DNA from: Rhodoblastus sp963748385
GTDB taxonomy: Bacteria; Pseudomonadota; Alphaproteobacteria; Rhizobiales; Beijerinckiaceae
Length of the DNA stretch: 64,000 nucleotides
Assembly: GCA_963748385.1 (NCBI GenBank)
Contig: CAVVIQ010000012.1
Location: 434,001 to 498,000 of the forward strand
Direction of reading: 5' to 3'
How positions within the stretch are numbered: the first letter of the stretch is position 1; each line of letters starts with the position of its first letter. The notes under the pieces were generated by a model, which searched no databases, was not told where the DNA came from, and saw nothing but the letters and a program-made list of their open reading frames with translations. Both the position numbers and the translations under genes were made by a program. Below, piece after piece: positions 37,942 through 46,476 of this stretch.

Positions 37942-38514
37942 TCAAGCCGCGCGAAGCCAGCCTCGCTCGCGCGCCGGGGCGGCGAGCGCGCCGGTTGGCC
38001 GCAGCACGCCCTGGGCGCCGGCGAGCGCTCCTTGCTCCAGTTCGAGCGCGAGGAACCGCGCGCGGTCGACCGGGCCGGGCATGTCGAGATTTTCGGTCAG
38101 GGCCCGCGAAAAGCCGAAACGCTCATAATAGGGCGCGTCGCCGACCAGCAGCGCCGCCTTGTGGCCGAAGGCGCGGGCGCGCTCCAGCCCCAGGCGGATC
38201 ATCGCGCCGCCGAGGCCTTGCGCGCGCTGCGCGGCGCTGACCGCGATCGGGCCGAGCAGCAGGGCGTCGCGGCCCTCCCCGGCTTCGATCGCCCAGAAGC
38301 GCAGGGTTCCGACCAGCACGCCGTCGCGCAGCGCGGAAAGAGCGAGGCCCTGCGCCGGCCGCCGGCCTTCACGCAGGCGTTCGCTGGTCTTGCGCCAACG
38401 ACTGAGGCCGAAGGCGCGGTCGAGCAAGGCTTCGCGGGCGAGAAAATCGCGGGAAATTTCCTCGCGGATGACGATCTTGCCGGCGGCGGCGGAAGCGAAG
38501 GCGACGGAATTCAT
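37942..38514 (-). CDS. GNAT family N-acetyltransferase
   Basis: A 190-residue acetyltransferase. The acetyl-CoA site is visible as LGPIAVSAAQRAQGLGGAMI (about residues 88-107), the V/I-x-x-x-x-R/Q-x-x-G-x-G/A pattern, followed by LVGDAPYYERFGFSRA, the YhbS-type closing motif. The substrate is unknown. Its position directly downstream of ornithine decarboxylase (60-nt gap) suggests a diamine or polyamine substrate, but this is inference. Confidence 0.88.
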   Translation of the reverse strand: MNSVAFASAAAGKIVIREEISRDFLAREALLDRAFGLSRWRKTSERLREGRRPAQGLALSALRDGVLVGTLRFWAIEAGEGRDALLLGPIAVSAAQRAQGLGGAMIRLGLERARAFGHKAALLVGDAPYYERFGFSRALTENLDMPGPVDRARFLALELEQGALAGAQGVLRPTGALAAPARERGWLRAA

Positions 38515-38574
38515 TCGGACCTCCCTCGGGTCGCGAGAGACAGCGCGGGATGACAGGAAACCGGGAACCGCACT

Positions 38575-39717
38575 TCAGATCACGAAGGACTGCAAGGGCG
38601 GAAAACCGTTGAAGCCGACGGCGGAATAGGTCGTCGTATAGGCGCCTGTCCCCTCGATCAGCACTTTCGCGCCGATTTCGAGACTGACCGGCAGCGGGTA
38701 GGGTTCTTTCTCGTAGAGCACATCCACCGAATTGCAGGTCGGGCCAGCCACGACGCAAAGCTCGCGCGGGTCGGCGTCAAAATCGGTGCGGATCGGGTAG
38801 CGGATCAACTCGTCCATGGTTTCGGCGAGTCCGTTGAACTTGCCGATGTCGAGATAGACCCACTTCACTTCGTCGTCGTCCGACTTTTTCGAGATCAGCA
38901 CGACTTCCGCCTCGATCACTCCGGCGTCGCCGACCATTCCGCGCCCCGGTTCGATGATCGTCTCCGGGATGCGGTTGCCGAAATGTCGTCGCAGCGCCCC
39001 GAAAATCGCGTCGCCATAGGTCCGCACGCTCGACACGCGCTTGAGATAGCGGGCGGGGAAACCGCCGCCGAGATTGACCATCTGGAGGTTGATCCCCCGC
39101 TCGGCCAGTTCGCGGAACACGCCCGCGGCGCTTTTGAGCGCGCCGTTCCACTTCCGCGGATTGCGCTGCTGCGATCCGACATGGAAGGACAGGCCGAAAG
39201 CTTCGAGTCCCAGGCGATGCGCCAACTCCAGCACGCGCGGCGCCATTTCGGGCGCGCAGCCGAATTTGCGCGACAAGGGCCATTCTGCGCCGTCGCCCTC
39301 GCACAACATGCGGCAGAACACTTTCGCGCCGGGCGCGGCGCGCGCGACTTTTTCCACTTCGGCCTCGCAATCGACGGCGAACAGGCGCACGCCAAGGGCG
39401 AAGGCGTTGGCGACGTCGCGCTCCTTCTTGATCGTATTGCCGAATGAGATGCGGTCGGGGGTCGCGCCGGCGGCGAGCGCCTGTTCGATCTCGACGACCG
39501 AGGCGCAGTCGAAGGACGAGCCGAGACCGGCGAGCAAAGCCAGAACTTCCGGCGCCGGATTGGCCTTGACGGCGTAAAAGACGCGCGTGTCCGGCAGCGC
39601 CCTGGCGAAGGCGGCGTAATTTTCGCGCACGACATCGAGATCGACGACGAGGCACGGGCCGTGGTTCAGCCCCTTCTCGCGGCGGTCGCGGAGGAATTCG
39701 AGGATACGATCGGTCAT
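38575..39717 (-). CDS. odc: Ornithine decarboxylase, fold-III PLP type
   Basis: Converts ornithine to putrescine with PLP. It is an alanine-racemase-fold (group IV) decarboxylase: the PLP lysine lies in YAVKANPAPEVL (about residue 52), SFHVGSQ (about 178-184), the GGGFPARY loop (about 220-227), and the C-terminal VAGPTCNSVDVLY (about 320-332) with the active-site Cys and Asp. The length, 380 residues, is typical; some relatives also use lysine. The start at 39717 has GAAGGGA 10 nt upstream inside a palindrome. It heads the cluster with GNAT, TPR and hss genes. Confidence 0.94.
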   Translation of the reverse strand: MTDRILEFLRDRREKGLNHGPCLVVDLDVVRENYAAFARALPDTRVFYAVKANPAPEVLALLAGLGSSFDCASVVEIEQALAAGATPDRISFGNTIKKERDVANAFALGVRLFAVDCEAEVEKVARAAPGAKVFCRMLCEGDGAEWPLSRKFGCAPEMAPRVLELAHRLGLEAFGLSFHVGSQQRNPRKWNGALKSAAGVFRELAERGINLQMVNLGGGFPARYLKRVSSVRTYGDAIFGALRRHFGNRIPETIIEPGRGMVGDAGVIEAEVVLISKKSDDDEVKWVYLDIGKFNGLAETMDELIRYPIRTDFDADPRELCVVAGPTCNSVDVLYEKEPYPLPVSLEIGAKVLIEGTGAYTTTYSAVGFNGFPPLQSFVI

Positions 39718-40183
39718 CGCGGCATCCCTTCGAAGGGCGGTTTTCCGCCAGAACGCAAAGGCTTCGGAAGGACGAACGCCAGCCGTCCGCCTCGCGCGGT
39801 GGAGACGCGAGCGGCAGGGAAACGCCGTCCAGGACCGCTCTCGCGGCGTCGAAAACGCCGCATGACGGTCGGGTGCTGCGCCGTGGACGCCAAAAGCCCG
39901 GAAGGCGGATGCGCCTGCCAAGTTTTATGCGGCCTTCGTTTGGAATGGGAAAAACCCGTTCCGCACGCCCGGCAAGAAAGACTAGCCTCTTCGGTAAGCC
40001 GGCTTTGGATAGCCAGCAGAGACGAAAAAGCCCGGTCCGTCGTTGCTTCAAGTCGCGATCCCCCGTTCAGACGGGGTTCGCCGGTTCGCCTCCGGCTGCC
40101 GGTTTGGTTTCAGGCGTTTTTTCGGCCTCTTGTCCGAAGTCCCGCCAACCGACACACGACCACAGGCACGTGCGATTTGGGCA
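39718..40183 (-). ncRNA. Long structured 5' leader of ornithine decarboxylase, speF-leader candidate
   Basis: About 470 nt lie between a promoter candidate and the decarboxylase start with no protein-coding pattern. The Shine-Dalgarno GAAGGGA is inside a perfect palindrome CCCTTCGAAGGG (39726-39737), so it could be hidden by pairing. Another perfect hairpin is CCCCGT-tcag-ACGGGG (40061-40076). Gene and clade match the Rfam speF leader, a cis-acting RNA described upstream of alphaproteobacterial ornithine decarboxylase genes. The family match is inferred from position and was not checked by covariance search. Confidence 0.5.
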
Positions 40184-40189
40184 AGGCGA

Positions 40190-40217
40190 TAGATAAGACT
40201 CCACGTCTTAAGCGCAA
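40190..40217 (-). promoter_or_regulatory. Promoter candidate with inverted repeat for ornithine decarboxylase
   Basis: Minus-strand TTGCGC (40217-40212), 16 nt, TATCTA (40195-40190). An inverted repeat TAAGAC-tccac-GTCTTA (40194-40210) fills the spacer and overlaps the -10, a good place for a repressor. Confidence 0.4.
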
Positions 40218-40220
40218 GTG

Positions 40221-40245
40221 AAAAAATCGTAATTTGCGATTTTTT
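40221..40245. other. AT-rich hairpin between odc and opgG
   Basis: AAAAAATCG (40221-40229) and CGATTTTTT (40237-40245) form a perfect 9-bp stem with a 7-nt loop. It is not placed to end either neighbouring gene, which are divergent. It may be a regulatory or curved-DNA element. The rest of 40246-40407 shows no gene. Confidence 0.4.
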
Positions 40246-40368
40246 TAAAGGCCGTGGCGCCGGCGCTCCCTTGCGCCGCGCCCTGTCGCCGCAAGACGCC
40301 TTGCGGAGGCCGCAAATCGCGGCTAGTTCCTAATGTCGCGCTCGCCAGACCGGCGTTTGGCGCGCCCG

Positions 40369-40404
40369 CCCTTGGACCGCCCCTTGGACCGCCCCTTGGA
40401 CCGA
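40369..40404 (+). repeat. Three tandem copies of a 12-bp repeat before opgG
   Basis: CCCTTGGACCGC occurs three times in tandem (the third ends in A). It lies in frame upstream of the preferred opgG start and would encode Pro-Leu-Asp-Arg repeats if the longer start at 40333 is used. Confidence 0.8.
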
Positions 40405-40407
40405 CTC

Positions 40408-41994
40408 ATGCCTCAGATCGATCGCCGCTTTGTCATCAACGCCATCGCCTTTTCCGGCGCCGCCGCGCTCGCGCCCCGCATCATCTCCGCCGCGGCGGCG
40501 GAAGGCGCCGGCGCCGCGGAGGGACGGCCGCCGAAGGCTCATTTCGGCTTCGACGACGTGGTGCGGCGCGCCAGCGATCTCGCCGCCGCGCCCTATGACG
40601 GAACCCTGCCGAAGCTGCCGGAAGCTCTCAACAAGCTCGATTTCGACGCCTATCGCGACATCCGCTTCAAGCCCGAAAAATCGCCGATCACCAGCGGCCC
40701 CTATCGCCTGCAATTGTTCCATCCAGGTTTCATCTACAAGCGCCCGGTGGTGGTGAACACGATCCGCGACGGCATTTCCACGCCGATCCCCTTTTCGATC
40801 AGCCTGTTCGACTATGGCCACACGAAATTCGAGAAGAATCTCCCGGTCAATGTCGGCTTCGCCGGCTTCCGCCTGCATTACCCGCTGAATTCGCCCAATG
40901 GACAGGACGAGCTGGTGTCCTTCCTCGGCGCCACCTATTTCCGCTTTCTCGGCCGGGGCCAGGCCTATGGGCTTTCCGCGCGGGGACTTGCCGTCAACAC
41001 CGGCGGCGACGACGAGGAATTCCCCTATTTTCGTGAATTCTGGATCGAGACCTCGAAAAAGACTCCCGATGTCGTGCGCATTTTCGCTTTGCTCGACAGC
41101 GCCTCGGTCACCGGCGCCTTCAAGTTCGAACTCACGCCCGGAGCCGAGAGCGTGATGGAGGTTTCCGCCACCCTCTTCCCGCGCCGCGACAATGTGAAGT
41201 TCGGCCTCGCGCCGCTCACCTCGATGATGTTCCTCGGCGAGGATCGCAACAGCGGCAAGCCCTACGACGACTGGCGCCCCGAGTTGCACGATTCCGACGG
41301 CCTTTTGATGCACACGTCGAGCGACGAATGGATCTGGCGTCCTCTGCGCGCGCCGCGCGTAAAAGTCATGTCGACTTTCCCCGAAGACAATATCAAAGGC
41401 TTCGGCCTCGTTCAGCGCGATCGCAATTTCGATCATTACCAGGATCTCGAACTCGAATATGAGATCCGCCCGACCTATTTCGTCGAGCCGCACGAGGAAT
41501 GGGGCGACGGCCGGATCGAATTGCTGGAGCTCGCCACCAAGGACGAGACCGCCGACAATATCGTCACTTACTGGACGCCCGCCAACTCGCCGCCCATGGG
41601 CAAGCCTTTCTCTTTTTCCTATCGCATCCGCGCGCTGCTCGACGCGGCGGACCTTTCACCCGCCGGCCGGGTGGTCAACACCTGGAAGACATGGCCCAAG
41701 GCGCTCGGCTCCAATGAAACGGTCGACGTCGGCTCGCGCCGCTTCATCGTCGATTTCGCCGGCGGCGACCTCCCCTTCTATGCGCAGGACCCCGACAGCG
41801 TGCAGGTCACGGCCTCGGCCTCGGTGGGCAAGGTGACCCGCACCATTCTCATGCCCAACCCGCATATCAAGGGTTTCCGGGCCTTCGTCGACGTCCAGGT
41901 CCAGCCGGGGCAGAGCGCCAATGTCAGCGCCTTCCTGCACGCCGGACCGAAAAAGCTGACCGAAACCTGGCTGGAGCCCTGGATCGCGGAATAG
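40408..41994 (+). CDS. opgG: Glucan biosynthesis protein OpgG/OpgD (MdoG)
   Basis: A periplasmic protein needed for osmoregulated periplasmic glucans. The N-terminus IDRRFVINAIAF with a following hydrophobic, Ala-rich segment looks like a twin-arginine signal, as in OpgD. The beta-sandwich domain follows (FDDVVRRASDLA; LQLFHPGFIYKRPV; YFVEPHEEWGDG). The start is uncertain: ATG 40408 gives 528 residues and a compact Tat signal; ATG 40333 would add 25 residues that include a tandem PLDR repeat. Neither has a clear Shine-Dalgarno. The glucosyltransferase opgH is not in this window. Confidence 0.9.
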   Translation: MPQIDRRFVINAIAFSGAAALAPRIISAAAAEGAGAAEGRPPKAHFGFDDVVRRASDLAAAPYDGTLPKLPEALNKLDFDAYRDIRFKPEKSPITSGPYRLQLFHPGFIYKRPVVVNTIRDGISTPIPFSISLFDYGHTKFEKNLPVNVGFAGFRLHYPLNSPNGQDELVSFLGATYFRFLGRGQAYGLSARGLAVNTGGDDEEFPYFREFWIETSKKTPDVVRIFALLDSASVTGAFKFELTPGAESVMEVSATLFPRRDNVKFGLAPLTSMMFLGEDRNSGKPYDDWRPELHDSDGLLMHTSSDEWIWRPLRAPRVKVMSTFPEDNIKGFGLVQRDRNFDHYQDLELEYEIRPTYFVEPHEEWGDGRIELLELATKDETADNIVTYWTPANSPPMGKPFSFSYRIRALLDAADLSPAGRVVNTWKTWPKALGSNETVDVGSRRFIVDFAGGDLPFYAQDPDSVQVTASASVGKVTRTILMPNPHIKGFRAFVDVQVQPGQSANVSAFLHAGPKKLTETWLEPWIAE

Positions 41995-41997
41995 ACT

Positions 41998-42396
41998 TCA
42001 GCCTTTGAGCGACTCCGGGCCGAAAGCCAGGGGCAGCAGATCGACGAGCGCGAAGGTTTCGACCGCGCCCTGATCGTCCGCGAGATGAACCAGTGCGCCG
42101 GCGCCGAATTCCGCGATGCGCTGGCGGCAGGCGCCGCAGGGCGTGATTCTCTTCGATCCTGGACCGACCACCAGAATTTCCGCGATCCGCTTTTCCCCGG
42201 CGGCGATCATCGCCGAGATCGCGGACGTCTCGGCGCAAACTCCCAAAGGATAGGCGGCGTTTTCCACATTGCAGCCGGAAAAGACCGCGCCGCTTTCCGT
42301 GCGCAGGGCGGCGCCGACGGAAAAGCGCGAATAGGGCGCATAGGCTCGCTCCTGCGCCGCCCTGGCTTGCGCGAACAAATCTTCGATGCCTGACAA
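41998..42396 (-). CDS. cdd: Cytidine deaminase
   Basis: Deaminates cytidine and deoxycytidine in pyrimidine salvage. It is the short tetrameric form, 132 residues. The substrate motif FSGCNVENAAYPLGVCAET (about residues 39-57) holds the first zinc Cys and the catalytic Glu; TPCGACRQRIAEF (about 85-97) holds the other two zinc cysteines. It lies convergent to opgG with a 3-bp gap. Confidence 0.96.
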   Translation of the reverse strand: MSGIEDLFAQARAAQERAYAPYSRFSVGAALRTESGAVFSGCNVENAAYPLGVCAETSAISAMIAAGEKRIAEILVVGPGSKRITPCGACRQRIAEFGAGALVHLADDQGAVETFALVDLLPLAFGPESLKG

Positions 42397-42411
42397 TTCG
42401 CTGACCTTTTT

Positions 42412-43230
42412 CTAGAACTTCCGCCACAGGGCGAGCAGGGCGCCATTCTCGCGATAGGCGTTCTGGCCGGCGAGCGTCGTATAAGCGCCGATTTGCGCCC
42501 GCCATAGCGGGGTCAAGCGATACACCAGGCTCAATTGCGCCTTGGACTGCGCCCATTGCGGAAATTGCGGATTATGCGACGCCCCCGAGATCGTATTGAA
42601 ACTTTGCGCCATCACCAGCAGATCCCGCGTGACATAAAGGCCGAAGGTCGCGTCGAAATGGCCTTCGTCGGGCGCCCCTTCGCCGACCAGCCTGTAGCCG
42701 GCCGAAAAATCGACAAAGCCGGAAAGACTCCACAACGTGAAATTATGACCGAGCAGCAGGCGAAAATCATATTCCGGCCCGCTCGGCCCCTGGAACGACA
42801 GATTGGTCGCGCCGCCGAGGGTCGGCGCGCGCACGCCCGCCAGCAGCGAAATCACCGTCGAATCGTCGCTCCAGACCCTCCCCTGAACCGCGATCTCGCT
42901 GTCGCCCAGCCCGGTGTAGCGCTGGTTCTCGGGGGAAGCGAGCGAGGAGCTCTGGACGCCCGGGCGCACGATCGCCGTCAGCCAGTCGGTGACGCCATAG
43001 GCGACATAAACATTGGCCTGGTCGCTGTGGTAGGCCGGCGTCGGGGTGAAATGGCCGGCCTGGTCGAAACTCTGGTCGGCTTCGTCGAACAAGGTCGTGA
43101 CAATGAGCTCGCCCTGCCCCTGGTCCTGCGTCCAGGCGCCAGCAAAAACCGGCGCAGCCCAAAATAACGCCGGCGCCGCCGACGCGATCAGGATTCGACC
43201 GAAACGCCCCCACCCCATGCGGCCGCCCAC
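42412..43230 (-). CDS. Outer-membrane beta-barrel protein, function unknown
   Basis: A 272-residue protein with a signal peptide (cleavage near VFAGAW, residue 30). The mature part is a run of short alternating strands (ANVYVAYGVTDWLTAIVR; SGFVDFSAGYRLV; AQIGAYTTL) and it ends in aromatic Phe (LLALWRKF), the usual outer-membrane barrel C-terminus. It resembles the transporter-like/phenol-MetA barrel group. A start at 43218 is also possible. It lies 15 nt upstream of cdd and downstream of an RND pump. Confidence 0.75.
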   Translation of the reverse strand: MGGRMGWGRFGRILIASAAPALFWAAPVFAGAWTQDQGQGELIVTTLFDEADQSFDQAGHFTPTPAYHSDQANVYVAYGVTDWLTAIVRPGVQSSSLASPENQRYTGLGDSEIAVQGRVWSDDSTVISLLAGVRAPTLGGATNLSFQGPSGPEYDFRLLLGHNFTLWSLSGFVDFSAGYRLVGEGAPDEGHFDATFGLYVTRDLLVMAQSFNTISGASHNPQFPQWAQSKAQLSLVYRLTPLWRAQIGAYTTLAGQNAYRENGALLALWRKF

Positions 43231-43325
43231 ATGTTCCTAGCCGCTTACGTGAGGTCAGTTTGCACAATCGGCGCCTGGCGAGAAAGCGCGAAACGAACAT
43301 TTGCCCGATTCACGCCGAATTTTTC

Positions 43326-46300
43326 TCAGGCGGTTGGGGACCCGGAGGCGCCCTTCGGCCGCGCGCCCGGCCGGAGCCGCTCGCGCAAGGCCTGGAAGGC
43401 GACATAGAGCGGCGGGATCGCGAAAATGCCCACGACCGAGGCCAGGATCATGCCGCCGAACACCGGCGTCCCGACATTTTTCCGCGCAAGCTGGGAGGCG
43501 CCATGGGCGACGACGAGCGGATAAAGACCGAGAATGAAGGCGAGCGAAGTCATCATCACCGGGCGGAAGCGCAATCTCGCGCCCTCGGTCGCCGCTTCGA
43601 GCAGTTCGACGCCGCGCTCGCGCTGTTCCTTGGCGAATTCGACGATCAGAATGCCGTTCTTGGCCGCGAGGCCGATCAGCACGACCATGCCGATCTGGCC
43701 GTAAAGGTCGAGGGTCAGGCCGCTGAGCAGGATGAACAGGAACGAGCCGAACACGCCGATCGACACCGAAAGCAGGACCGGGACCGGAATGGTCCAGCTC
43801 TCGTAGAGCCCGACGAGGAAGAGAAAAGCGAAGAGAATCGCGAAGCCGAGGATGATCGCGGTCTTGCCCTCGGCGCGCTTCTCCTGGAAGGCGGTGTCGG
43901 TCCATTCGCCGGAATAGCCGGCGGGCAGGGTTTTGGCCGCGACCGTCTCCATCGCCGCCAGGGCCTGGCCTGAGGAGACGCCCGCCGCCGGACCGCCCTG
44001 CACGGTGGCCGCCATGCGGTTGTTGTAGCGGATCAGCGCCGGCGGGCCGACTGCGACCTTGACTTCCGCAAGGCTGCGCAGCGGGATCATCTTGCCCTCG
44101 CTGGAGCGGACATTGATGCGGTAGATGTCGTCCACGCTGTTGCGGTCTTCGGCCTCCGCCTGGACCTGAACCTGCCAGGTTCGGCCGAACATGTTCATGT
44201 TATTGACGAAATAGCCGCCGAGCGAGGCTTGAAGCGACTGGAACACGCTTGTCAGCGGCACGCCGAGAATCTGCGCCTTGTCGCGGTCTATATCGAGATG
44301 GACCGACGGATTGGACGCTGAGAAGGTGGAGAAGACGCGATTGAGCTTCGGGTCCTGGTTGGCGGCGACGGTCAAGCCGCGCAGAACCTGCGCCAGCTCT
44401 TTCGGGTCGGAGCCGCCGGTTTCCTTGATCACATATGTGAAGCCGCCGCCGGTGCCGAGGCCGATGATCGGCGGCGGCGCGAGCGCGACCACCGAGCCCC
44501 CGCCGATCCCGGCGAATTTCTGGCTGAGCCGCTTGATCAGGGCCGAGGCCGAATCGTCATGGCCCAGCCGCTCATCGAAGGGCTTGAGCGTCACCACGAT
44601 GAAGGCGGCGTTGGGCTGCGAATAGGAATCGATGAAGTTCAGGCCGACGACCGACGTATAGTCCGCGACCGCCTTTTCTTCCTTCAGGATCGTCTCGGCC
44701 TGCCGCACCACCTCATTGGTGCGGTTGAGCGAGGCGCCGCCGGGCAATTGGGCGACGACGAAAAAAGCGCCCTGATCGTCCTCGGGCAGGAAGCCGGTCG
44801 GCGTCCTGGCGGAAAGCGCCCACACGCCGAAGCTGGCGGCGCCGACCATGACAAGGCCGGTGACGGAAACGCGCACGAGCCGCGCGACCACAGCGCCATA
44901 GCGGTCGCGCACCCAGTCGATCGAGCGCATCACCCAGCCGACCACGCCGCGCCGCGGCCCATGATGGCGCGTCAGCAGCACGCCGCAAAGCGCGGGCGAC
45001 AAAGTCAAGGCGTTGATCGCCGACAACAGCATGGCGACCGAGACGGTGACCGCGAACTGGCGGAACAATTCGCCGGAAATGCCGGGGATGAAGGCGACCG
45101 GCACGAAAACCGACATCAGGACGAGGGTGATGGCGATGATCGGCGCGGTGATTTCCGCCATGGCCTTTTTCGTGGCCTCGGCAGGCGTCATGTCGGGATT
45201 TTCCTCCATCACGCGCTCGACATTCTCGACCACCACAATCGCGTCATCCACCACGATGCCGATGGCGAGAACCACCGCCAGCAGCGAAACCGTATTAGCC
45301 GAATAGCCGACCGCTTTCAGCGCGATGAAGGCGCCGATCAGGCTGACCGGCACGGCCAGCGTCGGGATCAGGGTGGCGCGGACGCTGCCGAGGAACAGGA
45401 ACACCACGATCACCACGAGAACGAAGGCCTCGATCAGCGTCTTCTTCACTTCGTGAATGGTGTCGGTGACGAAAGTGGTCGGGTCATAGGTGACCTTCCA
45501 GGCGACATCCTCCGGGAAAGTCTTCTGCATGTCGACGATGCGCTGTTTCACCGCGGCGAGCGTCGTCAGGGCGTTGGCGCCGGGCGTCTGATAGATCGCG
45601 ATGGCCGCCGCCGGCGCGCCGTTGAAGAAGGTGTCGCGGTCGAGATTGGCGGCGCCGAGTTCGACCCGCGCCACGTCCTTGAGCCGCAGAACCGAGCCAT
45701 CGGCGGCGGTGCGGATGATGATGTTCTCGAATTCCTCGACCGAGGTCAGCCGGCCCTTGGTCTGGATATTCAGCTGGAGCTGCTGGTCGCTGCTTGCCGG
45801 GCGCGCGCCGATGCGGCCTACCGCGGCTTGCACGTTCTGAGACTGGATGGCGTTGATGACGTCGGCGGTGGTGAGGCCGAGACCCGTCAGCCGGTCAGTG
45901 TGGACCCAGACCCGCATGGCGTAATCCTGCGGGCCCCAGAGCGTCGCGTCGCCGACGCCCGGCGTGCTCCTGATCTGGTCGAGCAGATTGATGGTGACGA
46001 AATTGGACAGATAAAGCGGATTCTTGCTCCCCTTGGGCGAATAGACGGCGATCACGCCGAGCAGCGCCGAGGATTTCTTCTTGACGACGACGCCTTGTTT
46101 CTGGACTTCGGGCGGCAGCTGCGCGAGGGCGATCTGGACGCGGTTGTTGACGTTGACCGCGTTGATGTCGGGATTGGTTCCGAGTTCGAAGGACACGGTG
46201 AGCGTGTAGCTGCCGTCGTCGCCGCTCACGCTCTTCATGTAGATCGCCTTGTCCACGCCGACGACCTGGGCCTCGATCGGTTGGGCGACGGTGGATTCGA

Positions 46301-46472
46301 CCACCTTGGCGCCGGCGCCGGGATAGAAGGTCGTGACCGAGACCTGCGGCGGCACGATGTCGGGATATTGCGCCAGCGGGATCGACAGCAGCGCCAGCAG
46401 GCCGGCGATGGTCGTGACGATGGCGATGACGATCGCAAGGCGCGGCCGATCGACGAAAACGGCGGAAATCAT
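43326..46472 (-). CDS. RND-family multidrug efflux permease (HAE1, AcrB-like)
   Basis: A 1048-residue inner-membrane proton antiporter that exports hydrophobic compounds through a tripartite pump. It has the N-terminal helix with FVDRPRLAIVIAIV, two large periplasmic loops, and the proton-relay pair in GIVVDDAIVVVENVERVM (about residues 400-417). The ATG at 46472 gives the family N-terminus. It follows the adaptor gene by 4 nt. No outer-membrane channel gene is adjacent, although a barrel protein lies downstream. Confidence 0.96.
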   Translation of the reverse strand: MISAVFVDRPRLAIVIAIVTTIAGLLALLSIPLAQYPDIVPPQVSVTTFYPGAGAKVVESTVAQPIEAQVVGVDKAIYMKSVSGDDGSYTLTVSFELGTNPDINAVNVNNRVQIALAQLPPEVQKQGVVVKKKSSALLGVIAVYSPKGSKNPLYLSNFVTINLLDQIRSTPGVGDATLWGPQDYAMRVWVHTDRLTGLGLTTADVINAIQSQNVQAAVGRIGARPASSDQQLQLNIQTKGRLTSVEEFENIIIRTAADGSVLRLKDVARVELGAANLDRDTFFNGAPAAAIAIYQTPGANALTTLAAVKQRIVDMQKTFPEDVAWKVTYDPTTFVTDTIHEVKKTLIEAFVLVVIVVFLFLGSVRATLIPTLAVPVSLIGAFIALKAVGYSANTVSLLAVVLAIGIVVDDAIVVVENVERVMEENPDMTPAEATKKAMAEITAPIIAITLVLMSVFVPVAFIPGISGELFRQFAVTVSVAMLLSAINALTLSPALCGVLLTRHHGPRRGVVGWVMRSIDWVRDRYGAVVARLVRVSVTGLVMVGAASFGVWALSARTPTGFLPEDDQGAFFVVAQLPGGASLNRTNEVVRQAETILKEEKAVADYTSVVGLNFIDSYSQPNAAFIVVTLKPFDERLGHDDSASALIKRLSQKFAGIGGGSVVALAPPPIIGLGTGGGFTYVIKETGGSDPKELAQVLRGLTVAANQDPKLNRVFSTFSASNPSVHLDIDRDKAQILGVPLTSVFQSLQASLGGYFVNNMNMFGRTWQVQVQAEAEDRNSVDDIYRINVRSSEGKMIPLRSLAEVKVAVGPPALIRYNNRMAATVQGGPAAGVSSGQALAAMETVAAKTLPAGYSGEWTDTAFQEKRAEGKTAIILGFAILFAFLFLVGLYESWTIPVPVLLSVSIGVFGSFLFILLSGLTLDLYGQIGMVVLIGLAAKNGILIVEFAKEQRERGVELLEAATEGARLRFRPVMMTSLAFILGLYPLVVAHGASQLARKNVGTPVFGGMILASVVGIFAIPPLYVAFQALRERLRPGARPKGASGSPTA

Positions 46473-46476
46473 GCCG

